NCBI RefSeq assembly: GCF_019511345.1
Contig: NZ_JAEUAK010000002.1
Span: 675,641 to 739,640, forward strand
Length of the DNA stretch: 64,000 nt
DNA from: Rhizobium mesosinicum
Lineage (GTDB): Bacteria; Pseudomonadota; Alphaproteobacteria; Rhizobiales; Rhizobiaceae
Reading direction: 5' to 3'
The translations under genes were made by a program, and so were the position numbers. Positions 56,777 through 64,000 of the stretch are shown here, one piece after another. Position 1 is the first letter of the stretch, and each line of letters opens with the position of its first letter. Below the pieces are notes generated by a model. The model did not search any database, was not told the origin of the DNA, and saw nothing but the letters and a program-made list of their open reading frames with translations.

Positions 56777-59227
56777 CTAGGCCTTAATCCGCTTCATTTC
56801 GGGGTCGTAGAGCGGCTTTAGCGAAACCTTGCAGGGCACGCGTTCGCGGGCTACATCCAGCTCATAGCTGCCGGAGAGAACAAAATCCTCTGTAACACCA
56901 TGAGCGTGACGGACATAGCCATAGCCAATCGGCCTACTGACGGTGTAACCGAAGCCGCCGCTGGAAAGCCAGCCGACGCGCTGTCCGTCACGGTAGATGG
57001 TTTCACGGCCAAGTAGCACGATATCGGGATCATCGGGCACAAAGCAGGCGAGCATCTTCTTCACACCGCTTTCGAGCTGCCGCTCGATCGCCGCCCGCCC
57101 CTTGAAAGGCGTGGTCCTGCGTGTCTTTACCGCCCAGCCGAGCCCAGCTTCGATGGGCGTGTGATCAGGACCGATATCAGAACCCCAGGCGCGATAGCCC
57201 TTTTCCAGACGGCAGCTCTCGATCGCGCGATAGCCGGCGTTGACGAGGCCGAACTGCCCGTCCGCGGCCATCAGCGCATCATAGACGGTCGTCCCATATT
57301 CAATCGGCACATGCAGTTCGTAACCAAGTTCGCCGACATAGGTGATGCGCAGCGCCCGCACGGGGCAGCCGGCGATGCCGATGGTCTTGACGCGGCCGAA
57401 GGGGAAGGCAGCGTTGGAGACATTGCTCGTCGTGATCTTTTCCAGGATAGCGCGTGAATTCGGGCCCATTAGCGAAAGCACAGTATAGGCCGAGGTGACA
57501 TCGACAAGCTCCGCGTGGAGGCCATCGGGAATGCTGCGCGAGATCCAGTCGAAATCGTGCGTGGCAAAGCCGGTGCCGGTGACGATGTAATATTCGTTTT
57601 CAGCGATGCGTGCGCAGGTGACATCACATTCGATGCCGCCCTTATCGTTCAGCATCTGCGTGTAGATCAGCGACCCCACAGGTTTTGCGACATCGTTGGC
57701 GGCAATCCATGACAGTGCCGCTTCGGCATCCCTGCCCTTCAGCACGAATTTGGCGAAGGAGGTCTGGTCGAAGATGACGGCTGCCTCGCGCACCGCCTTG
57801 TGCTCACGGCTGACGGCCTCGAACCAGTTCTGGCGGCCATAGGTATAGATATCCTTCGGCTCCTCGTTGGCGAAGAGATCGGCAAACCAATTCGGCCGCT
57901 CCCAGCCGAGCTTTTCGCCGAAGCAGGCGCCCTGCGCCTTCAACCGTTCATAAAGTGGCGACTTGCGGCAAGGACGGCCACTCGAATATTCTTCGAAGGG
58001 GAAGGCCAGCGTATAGTGTTTGCCATAGGCCTCCAGCGTTCTCGTGCGGACCCAGTCCGTATCGAAATGCGGGCGGCCGAAGCGGCGGATATCGACCGGC
58101 CAGAGATCGTAGGGCGGCTCGCCCTTCGTCACCCATTCGGCGAGCGCCATGCCGGCGCCACCGGCAGAGGCTATACCGAAAGCGTTGAAACCGGCGCCGA
58201 CGAAGAAATTCTTCAGTTCCGGTGCCTCGCCGAGAATGAAGTTGCCGTCGGGCGTAAAGCTCTCCGGCCCGTTCAGAAGCTGCTTGATACCCGCGTTTTC
58301 AAGAGCCGGTACGCGGCCGAGCGCCTGCTCCATGATCTGCTCGAAATGATCGAAGTTGCTGTCGAGCAGCGTGTAGTGGAAACCATCGGGTATGCCGTCC
58401 AGAGCCCAGGCGATAGGATTCGGCTCATAGCCGCCCATGACCATGCCGCCGACCTCTTCCTTGTAATAGGTGAGGCGATCGGGATCGCGCAATGTCGGGA
58501 GATTGGAGGGAACCCCGAAGGATTCGGTGATGATGTATTGATGTTCGACGGAGACGAGCGGCACGTTGACGCCGAAGCGAGCGGCGAAGCTGCGGGTCCA
58601 TTGGCCGGCGCAGACCACGACACGTTCGCATTCGATGCGGCCCTGCGCGGTGATGACGGCACGGATCCTGCCCTTGTCGATTTCGAGATCGAGAACTTCG
58701 GTATCCTCGAAGATCGAAACGCCAGCCATGCGGGCGCCTTTTGCCAGCGCCTGGGTAATGTCGGAGGGATTGGCCTGACCATCCGTCGGCAGATAGGCGG
58801 CGCCGACGAGATCGTCTGTCGTCATCAGCGGCCAGAGATCAAAGGCCTCCTGCGGGGTCAGGAGATGCATTTCGAGGCCGAAGGACTGGGCAGTCGTCGC
58901 CTGACGCTTGACCTCGATCCAGCGCTCCTCATTGCAGGCAAGCCGCAGGCCACCATTCATCTTCCAGCCGGTGCCGAGACCAGTCTCGGCTTCGAGCTTC
59001 TTGTAAAGATCGACAGAATACCCCAGCAATTGGGTGATATTGGCGCTGGTACGCAATTGGCCGACGAGGCCGGCGGCGTGGAATGTCGTACCAGACGTCA
59101 GCTTCTTGCGCTCCAGCAGCACCGTATCGGTCCAGCCGAGCTTGGCCAGATGATAGGCGGTCGAGCAGCCGATGATGCCGCCGCCGATGACCACGGCCTT
59201 CGCCGTCTTCGGTAATTCCTTCGTCAT
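56777..59227 (-). CDS. FAD-dependent dehydrogenase of the dimethylglycine/sarcosine dehydrogenase type
   Basis: An 816-residue two-part enzyme. The N-terminal DAO-type FAD domain has GGGIIG at 15-20 and SGTTFHAAGLVGQL, with the typical H near the flavin attachment point. The C-terminal half (about 425-805) is a GcvT-like folate-binding domain. Such enzymes oxidise N-methyl amines (dimethylglycine, sarcosine) and pass the C1 unit to tetrahydrofolate. The substrate is inferred. Its ATG directly follows the stop of the choline-kinase-like gene, so the two are coupled. Confidence 0.85.
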   Translation of the reverse strand: MTKELPKTAKAVVIGGGIIGCSTAYHLAKLGWTDTVLLERKKLTSGTTFHAAGLVGQLRTSANITQLLGYSVDLYKKLEAETGLGTGWKMNGGLRLACNEERWIEVKRQATTAQSFGLEMHLLTPQEAFDLWPLMTTDDLVGAAYLPTDGQANPSDITQALAKGARMAGVSIFEDTEVLDLEIDKGRIRAVITAQGRIECERVVVCAGQWTRSFAARFGVNVPLVSVEHQYIITESFGVPSNLPTLRDPDRLTYYKEEVGGMVMGGYEPNPIAWALDGIPDGFHYTLLDSNFDHFEQIMEQALGRVPALENAGIKQLLNGPESFTPDGNFILGEAPELKNFFVGAGFNAFGIASAGGAGMALAEWVTKGEPPYDLWPVDIRRFGRPHFDTDWVRTRTLEAYGKHYTLAFPFEEYSSGRPCRKSPLYERLKAQGACFGEKLGWERPNWFADLFANEEPKDIYTYGRQNWFEAVSREHKAVREAAVIFDQTSFAKFVLKGRDAEAALSWIAANDVAKPVGSLIYTQMLNDKGGIECDVTCARIAENEYYIVTGTGFATHDFDWISRSIPDGLHAELVDVTSAYTVLSLMGPNSRAILEKITTSNVSNAAFPFGRVKTIGIAGCPVRALRITYVGELGYELHVPIEYGTTVYDALMAADGQFGLVNAGYRAIESCRLEKGYRAWGSDIGPDHTPIEAGLGWAVKTRRTTPFKGRAAIERQLESGVKKMLACFVPDDPDIVLLGRETIYRDGQRVGWLSSGGFGYTVSRPIGYGYVRHAHGVTEDFVLSGSYELDVARERVPCKVSLKPLYDPEMKRIKA

Positions 59228-60103
59228 TCAATGATCCTGTTCAAATGCCCGATAGGCACGTTCGAAGCGGGCGAGATTTTCGGCGGTATAGGCAGCGTAG
59301 TCGAAATCGATGGTCGAATGGATCTCGGAGATCATGCTCCACAGCGTCTCGCGCAGCAGCGAGGCGCATTTCATGGCCTGGTAGCGGCGGCTGAGATCTC
59401 CCGTCAGCGGCCGATCGAAATAGGTCTCCAGCATGAGGCGCTCCGCCTCTTCCGAAAACTCGCTGTTGGAGGCAAGGCCGCCGAGATCGAAGAGCGGCGT
59501 GTTGAAGCCGGCATAATCCCAATCGATCAGCCAGAGCCGTCTGCCATCGTGGAGGAAATTGGCGGCGAGCAGGTCGTTGTGACCGAAGACAATCTCGAAG
59601 GGACCTGCGGCCTCTTCGAGACGCTCAGCTTTTGCAAGCAACTCATCCAGCAGTGGCGCATGAGGACTGCCCGCAGCCTTCAGGTTTGCGACGTAATCGC
59701 GGATCACGTGGAAAACCCAGAAGATCAGCGCCTGACCGCGGAAATAGCGGGCCATGTCGTGGTGGCAGGCGCGGATCAATGGAATGAGACGAGCAAGCGT
59801 TTCCGGCCTCCTGACATCATCAGGCGACAGCGGCGTGGCCTCGATGAAATCGAGAACCAGCGCGCCCGGCGCATGGTGGATAACAGCTGGCGAGATGCCC
59901 GCCGCATGCGCAGCGCGGCTGGCCGCAAGCTCGTTCTGCCTGTTGATGTGGTGGATGGGGATATCGTCGCCGAGACGAACGACGCGACGCTTCGCGCCAT
60001 CTCTCACCAGGTAGTTCCGGTTGGTGAGGCCGCCCGTGATCGGGACTATGTCGATCGGACCTTGCCAGATGCCAAGCGCATGAATCCTCTCTTCAGGCGT
60101 CAC
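59228..60103 (-). CDS. Choline/ethanolamine-kinase-like phosphotransferase
   Basis: A 291-residue APH-fold kinase. The N-terminal nucleotide site is GGLTNRNYLV, the catalytic loop FGHNDLLAANFL has Asp after HN, and LWLIDWDYAG carries the metal-binding Asp. This matches the LicA/choline-kinase group more than aminoglycoside kinases. The GTG at 60103 is preferred because AAGGGGG is 7 bases upstream; an upstream TTG at 60127 is also in frame. It is inside an operon with a flavoenzyme and sugar-type ABC transport genes. Phosphate acceptor unknown. Confidence 0.82.
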   Translation of the reverse strand: MTPEERIHALGIWQGPIDIVPITGGLTNRNYLVRDGAKRRVVRLGDDIPIHHINRQNELAASRAAHAAGISPAVIHHAPGALVLDFIEATPLSPDDVRRPETLARLIPLIRACHHDMARYFRGQALIFWVFHVIRDYVANLKAAGSPHAPLLDELLAKAERLEEAAGPFEIVFGHNDLLAANFLHDGRRLWLIDWDYAGFNTPLFDLGGLASNSEFSEEAERLMLETYFDRPLTGDLSRRYQAMKCASLLRETLWSMISEIHSTIDFDYAAYTAENLARFERAYRAFEQDH

Positions 60104-60173
60104 GCCTATCCCCCTTATCACTCTCAATGAAATGATGGGCTTGAGGGGGATCGGCTGTCAAGCCGCGGCCTTT

Positions 60174-61250
60174 TCAGATCGTCTTGCCGCTCGCGTCGAA
60201 AACGTGGCAGCGGGCGGGATCGAAGGATGCCTTCACATTGGTGCCACGCTCGACCTTCTGCTGACCATCGAGCGCGATGGTCAGCGCCTGGTTATCCGGC
60301 GTGGTAGCGTAAAGCATGGTGGCGCCACCGAGATTTTCGACGAGATCGACATTGACCGTCGACAGCACAGTGCCGCCTTCTGTCAGAGCAAGGTGCTCGG
60401 GGCGGATGCCGAAGGTGACGTCCTGGCCCGCCTGACCGGCAAGCCGACGGCCGAGCTCAACGGAGTTACCACAGACGTTCAGCATCGAGCCGGTGTCGGT
60501 GACGCTTTCGATCCTGGCATTGAGGAAGTTCATCTTAGGGCTGCCGATGAAGCCGGCGACGAAGCGATTGGCGGGATTGTTGTAGAGATCGAGTGGTGCG
60601 CCCACCTGCTCGATGCGACCGGAGTTCAGAACGACGATTTTGTCGGCCATGGTCATGGCTTCGACTTGGTCGTGAGTCACGTAGATCATCGTGTTGCCAA
60701 GGCTGCGATGCAGGCGGGAAATCTCCACGCGCATCTGGACGCGCAGTTCAGCATCGAGGTTGGAGAGCGGCTCATCGAAGAGGAAGATGCGCGGCTCACG
60801 CACAATGGCGCGGCCGATTGCAACACGCTGGCGCTGGCCGCCTGACAGTGCCTTCGGCTTGCGTTCGAGAAGCTTCTCGATCTGCAGGATCTGCGCGGCG
60901 CGGCGCACTTTCGGCTCGATCTCAGCCCTCTTGTAACCTGCGGTTTCAAGGCCGAAGGCGAGGTTCTTGTAAACAGACATATGCGGATAGAGCGCATAGG
61001 ACTGGAAAACCATGGCGATGCCACGCTTGGCCGGCGCCACCTCGTTCATGCGCTCGTTGTCGAGCATCAGCGCGCCGCCGGAGATTTCCTCAAGGCCGGC
61101 AATCATGCGCAGCAGCGTGGACTTGCCGCAGCCCGAGGGGCCGACGAAGACCGCGAATTCACCGGGATCGATCGTCAGGTCAATGCCGTGGATGACGTCG
61201 AGCTGGCCATAGCGCTTCTCGACCTTCTGAAGAACGACACTCGTTGCCAT
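60174..61250 (-). CDS. ABC transporter ATP-binding protein, MalK/UgpC type
   Basis: A 358-residue ATPase that powers a CUT1-type sugar importer. Walker A GPSGCGKST is at 37-45, the ABC signature LSGGQ at 135-139 and Walker B FLFDE at 156-160. A C-terminal TOBE/OB regulatory domain (about 240-358) is typical of MalK/UgpC. The ATG at 61250 starts the conserved frame. It is in an operon with two permease genes; the solute-binding protein gene is expected just beyond the right edge. Confidence 0.93.
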   Translation of the reverse strand: MATSVVLQKVEKRYGQLDVIHGIDLTIDPGEFAVFVGPSGCGKSTLLRMIAGLEEISGGALMLDNERMNEVAPAKRGIAMVFQSYALYPHMSVYKNLAFGLETAGYKRAEIEPKVRRAAQILQIEKLLERKPKALSGGQRQRVAIGRAIVREPRIFLFDEPLSNLDAELRVQMRVEISRLHRSLGNTMIYVTHDQVEAMTMADKIVVLNSGRIEQVGAPLDLYNNPANRFVAGFIGSPKMNFLNARIESVTDTGSMLNVCGNSVELGRRLAGQAGQDVTFGIRPEHLALTEGGTVLSTVNVDLVENLGGATMLYATTPDNQALTIALDGQQKVERGTNVKASFDPARCHVFDASGKTI

Positions 61251-61266
61251 GTTCCGAAATCCCCTC

Positions 61267-62340
61267 TTATTTGGTTCTTGCACGCCATCCGGCGTATTTC
61301 GGGCTGTCAGGACCGATCGGCAGGGCGACATCGGCGCCGCTATCGGAAGATTGGTAAATGGCCGTGACCAGCTCCAGTGCGCGCCTTGCATCCGCACTCG
61401 TCACCGGAAGTGGTCCCTTGCCCATCAGATAGTCGTGGAAGCGCAGCATCTGCGTGTTGAAGCGCAACGGCACCGGCTGCCAGTCGGCAATGACGGCATC
61501 GATCTTCGCCCGCACGTCATCGTTGGCAGCAATGATCTGCCAGGGGTCCTGCCCGGGCGCATAGGCCTCGTGGTTGCTCTCGAATGTGATGTTTTCGAAG
61601 TGAAGCCTCAGCCGGCTGATTTCGTTCTGCGAGCCGAGCGTGCAGGACAACGAGACGAAAGCACCGTTCTGCATCTGCAGGCTTACAGAGGCGCAGTCTT
61701 CGACCTCGATCTCGTTGACGCGGGTCGCCACGCGGCCGAAGACGCGGGTTGCCGGGCCGGCGAGATAAAAGAGCATGTCATGCAGATGGAGCGCGTGAGT
61801 GACGAGCACGCCGCCGAGTTCGGTTGCCCATTTGCCGCGCCACGGCACGGCGTAATATTCCGGCTTGCGGCGCCAGAAGGTCTCGACCGAGCCCATATAG
61901 AATTTGCCGGCAAGCCCGGCCTCGATGATGCGCTTGGCTTTCTCGACACCATCGCCATAGCGATACTGGAAAATCGGCATCAACGTGCCCTTGGCGGTCT
62001 TCTCGGCCGCGATGATTTCGTCAGCGCTGGCCAGCGAACCGGTGAGCGGCTTCTCGCAAATGACATGCTTGCCGGCAGCAAGTGCTGCGATGACCTGTTC
62101 CTTATGGATGCCGGGCGGCGTGCAGATATCGATGATGTCGATGCCGTCATCGGCAAGCAACTCTTCGAAAGAGGTCGTGCGCCGTTCGATGCCGAATTCG
62201 TCGCCGATCGTCTTCAGGCGCTCCTCGTTCAGGTCGCAGATCGCTACCACCTTGAACTTGTCCGGATGCGGCAGATACCCCTCGACGATATGGGAGCGGC
62301 CGATACCGCAGCCGATGATCGCGACTGTCTTGATGCTCAT
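61267..62340 (-). CDS. Gfo/Idh/MocA family oxidoreductase
   Basis: A 357-residue NAD(P)-dependent sugar or inositol-type oxidoreductase. The N-terminal Rossmann motif is GCGIGRSH near residue 10, followed by DICTPPGIHKEQVIAAL and CEKPLTGS (the EKP motif, with the catalytic Lys). The location between the ABC permease and ATPase genes suggests it acts on the imported solute. Substrate unknown. Confidence 0.9.
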   Translation of the reverse strand: MSIKTVAIIGCGIGRSHIVEGYLPHPDKFKVVAICDLNEERLKTIGDEFGIERRTTSFEELLADDGIDIIDICTPPGIHKEQVIAALAAGKHVICEKPLTGSLASADEIIAAEKTAKGTLMPIFQYRYGDGVEKAKRIIEAGLAGKFYMGSVETFWRRKPEYYAVPWRGKWATELGGVLVTHALHLHDMLFYLAGPATRVFGRVATRVNEIEVEDCASVSLQMQNGAFVSLSCTLGSQNEISRLRLHFENITFESNHEAYAPGQDPWQIIAANDDVRAKIDAVIADWQPVPLRFNTQMLRFHDYLMGKGPLPVTSADARRALELVTAIYQSSDSGADVALPIGPDSPKYAGWRARTK

Positions 62341-62376
62341 GTCATTTTATCCTGTCTGGCTTTCCCGCCCGATTCA

Positions 62377-63264
62377 TCAACGCTTCATGCCGGTCGTGGC
62401 GATGCCCTCGATCAGCAGGCGCTGGAAGAACAGGAAGAAGAAGAACACGGGCACGAGCGTGAGCGTCGACATGGCGAACAATCCGCCCCAGTCCGATGCG
62501 CTGGTGGAGTCCACGAAAGTGCGCAGGCCGAGCTGGATCGTGTAGGTGTTCATGTCGTTGAGGTAGATCAGCGGACCGAAGAAATCGTCCCAGGTCCAGA
62601 TGAAGGAGAAGATGGCGGCTGTCGCCAGAACCGGCAGTGACAGTGGCAGCATGATCTTCCAATAGATGCGCCAAGCGCTGCAGCCGTCCATCATCGCGGC
62701 TTCATCGAGTTCACGCGGGATGCCGCGGAAGAACTGCACCATGAGGAAGATGAAGAAGGCGTCGCTTGCCAGGAATTTCGGCACGACCAGCGGCAGGATA
62801 GTGTTGACCCAGCCGAGATCGAGGAAGAGCACATATTGCGGGATCAGCGTCACGTGATAGGGGATCATCAGCGTGCCGAGCATGATGGCGAACCAGAAAT
62901 TCCGGCCGGCAAAGCGCAGCCGCGCGAAGGCGAAGGCGGTCAGCGAACAGGCGATGACATTGCCGGCGACGACCAGCAGCGAGATGACGAGCGAATTCCA
63001 GAAGAATCGGCCGAAGCTGATGTCGAGGCCGGTCCAGCCTCGTACATAGGACGAGAAATCGACCGAGGACGGAATGAGCGAAGTCGAGGAGAAGATTTCG
63101 TTTTCCGGCCTGACCGAAGCGGACACCATCCATAAGAGCGGATAGAGCATCAGGAGCGAGGCGGCGATCAGCAGCGCATGGATGACGATCGAAGCCGGCA
63201 GGCTGCGTTTGGTGATATCCGATGGCGGCCGGGGCGCGGTGACGGAAGCGGTCATCTCAGTCAT
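62377..63264 (-). CDS. Carbohydrate ABC transporter permease (MalG-type)
   Basis: A 295-residue inner-membrane permease with six predicted helices. The cytoplasmic coupling (EAA) loop is GIPRELDEAAMMDGCSAWRI, in the second half of the protein. It is the second permease of a CUT1-type importer. Its ATG overlaps the stop of the upstream permease by 8 bases. Confidence 0.92.
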   Translation of the reverse strand: MTEMTASVTAPRPPSDITKRSLPASIVIHALLIAASLLMLYPLLWMVSASVRPENEIFSSTSLIPSSVDFSSYVRGWTGLDISFGRFFWNSLVISLLVVAGNVIACSLTAFAFARLRFAGRNFWFAIMLGTLMIPYHVTLIPQYVLFLDLGWVNTILPLVVPKFLASDAFFIFLMVQFFRGIPRELDEAAMMDGCSAWRIYWKIMLPLSLPVLATAAIFSFIWTWDDFFGPLIYLNDMNTYTIQLGLRTFVDSTSASDWGGLFAMSTLTLVPVFFFFLFFQRLLIEGIATTGMKR

Positions 63265-64000
63265 CGTAGTGTACCCAATAGCGCGAGGTCAGGAAGGAGA
63301 AGGCCGTAAAGATCGCGATGATCACCACGAGGATCCAGGCGAGCGCCGAGGCATAGCCCATGCGGAAATTGCCGAAGGCTTCCTGATAGAGATAGAGCGT
63401 ATAAAACAGAGTCGAATTGATCGGGCCACCCGTGCCGCCGGAGATGATGAAGGCCGGCGTGAAGGCCTTGAAGGCGTCGATCGTCTGGACAACGGCATTG
63501 AAGAAGATCACTGGCGTCAGCAGCGGCAAGGTGATCTTGTAGAACTGGCGGAATTTCGAGGCGCCGTCGAGGCTTGCAGCCTCATACATATCCTGCGGGA
63601 CCTGGCGCAGACCGGCCAGGAAAATGATCATTGGCGAACCGAACTGCCAGACGGAGAGTGCGACCAGCGTGTAGATCGAATAGCTCGGATGCGAAATCCA
63701 GCTCGGGCCGACAATGCCGAAATGCAAAAGTGCCGCGTTGACGAGGCCATCGCTGGCGAAAAGCTGGCGCCACAGCACGGCAATCGCCACGCTGCCGCCG
63801 AGAAGCGACGGAAGGTAAAAGATCGCGCGGTAGATCGGCAGGCCGCGCAAACCCCGGTTCAGGGCGAGCGCGACAAGCAGCGCAAAGGTCAGCTTGAAGG
63901 GAACCGACAAGACGACATAGGTCAATGTGACGGACATCGCCGACGCAAATTTCGGATCGGCCGTAGCGATGCGCACGTAATTTGCGGCTCCCACCCAACC
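63257..64000 (-). CDS. Carbohydrate ABC transporter permease (MalF-type), partial
   Basis: About 247 residues of the C-terminal part of the first permease. The gene enters through the right edge, so its N-terminus is outside the window. An in-frame GTG at 63994 is internal and not a start, as it follows Gly-Trp codons in the same reading frame. The EAA loop QVPQDMYEAASLDGASKFRQ is present. It pairs with the permease at 62377-63264. Confidence 0.92.
   Translation of the reverse strand, partial: GWVGAANYVRIATADPKFASAMSVTLTYVVLSVPFKLTFALLVALALNRGLRGLPIYRAIFYLPSLLGGSVAIAVLWRQLFASDGLVNAALLHFGIVGPSWISHPSYSIYTLVALSVWQFGSPMIIFLAGLRQVPQDMYEAASLDGASKFRQFYKITLPLLTPVIFFNAVVQTIDAFKAFTPAFIISGGTGGPINSTLFYTLYLYQEAFGNFRMGYASALAWILVVIIAIFTAFSFLTSRYWVHYDD

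Noticed and set aside
57800..59215. 471-codon plus-strand open frame
   Set aside because: Antisense to the FAD domain of the dehydrogenase gene; no recognisable domain.
59231..60130. 299-codon plus-strand open frame
   Set aside because: It is exactly antisense to the kinase gene with clear catalytic motifs, and itself shows none.
61249..62640. 463-codon plus-strand open frame
   Set aside because: Antisense to the Gfo/Idh/MocA gene and part of the permease gene.

Overview
The window looks like chromosomal DNA of an alphaproteobacterium of the family Rhizobiaceae, most likely the genus Rhizobium. The gene content supports this: Irr, a fabA-fabB-fabI cluster, a class II aroA, a TIGR02300 acidic protein, the rimP-nusA-ylxR-infB-rbfA-truB-rpsO-pnp cluster, and coding DNA rich in G+C. 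No species is assigned, because no search could be run.

Left core (1-31246). A membrane-anchored cytochrome c (cycM) diverges from kdsB-pheA. Then come a VOC protein, a DUF1127-like small protein, a WYL regulator, nudC with a HIT protein, the SRP RNA gene, dnaX-ybaB, a LysE exporter, a MOSC protein, recR, a lytic transglycosylase, and a GNAT/MFS pair. The translation and RNA-decay cluster follows, running from rimP to pnp. It opens with a clear promoter and a hairpin-plus-T-run leader. After it come an RsmC-like methyltransferase, fabA-fabB-fabI (unsaturated fatty acid synthesis) divergent from irr, a TRIC/UPF0126 channel, a secreted protein and a DUF1275 protein.

Genomic island (31247-45929). 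A 22-bp direct repeat of the 3' end of tRNA-Ala(GGC) bounds about 14.7 kb. A tyrosine recombinase sits just inside the left end, and near-identical GGGTAC arm-type repeats sit inside both ends. The cargo includes a protein with two PD-(D/E)XK nuclease-like sites, a protein with motifs like family A polymerases next to a gene-free tract with iteron-like repeats, a serine recombinase, an HNH nuclease, and a Zn-ribbon protein. It also holds a CBASS-like locus: a CD-NTase, two paralogous two-TM/beta-barrel (Cap15/S-2TMbeta-like) putative effectors, and a degenerate diadenylate-cyclase-like (DAC) protein. This locus is the most novel candidate in the window. The assignments rest on motifs read by eye.

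Right core (45912-64000). After tRNA-Ala(GGC) come the TIGR02300 protein, aroA-cmk-rpsA, a large low-complexity protein, ribonuclease D, SlyX, and a uronate catabolism pair (uxaC, uxuB-like). A minus-strand operon closes the window. Read in transcription order it encodes two sugar-type ABC permeases (the first cut by the window edge), a Gfo/Idh/MocA oxidoreductase, an ABC ATPase, a choline-kinase-like phosphotransferase, and a dimethylglycine/sarcosine-dehydrogenase-like flavoenzyme.
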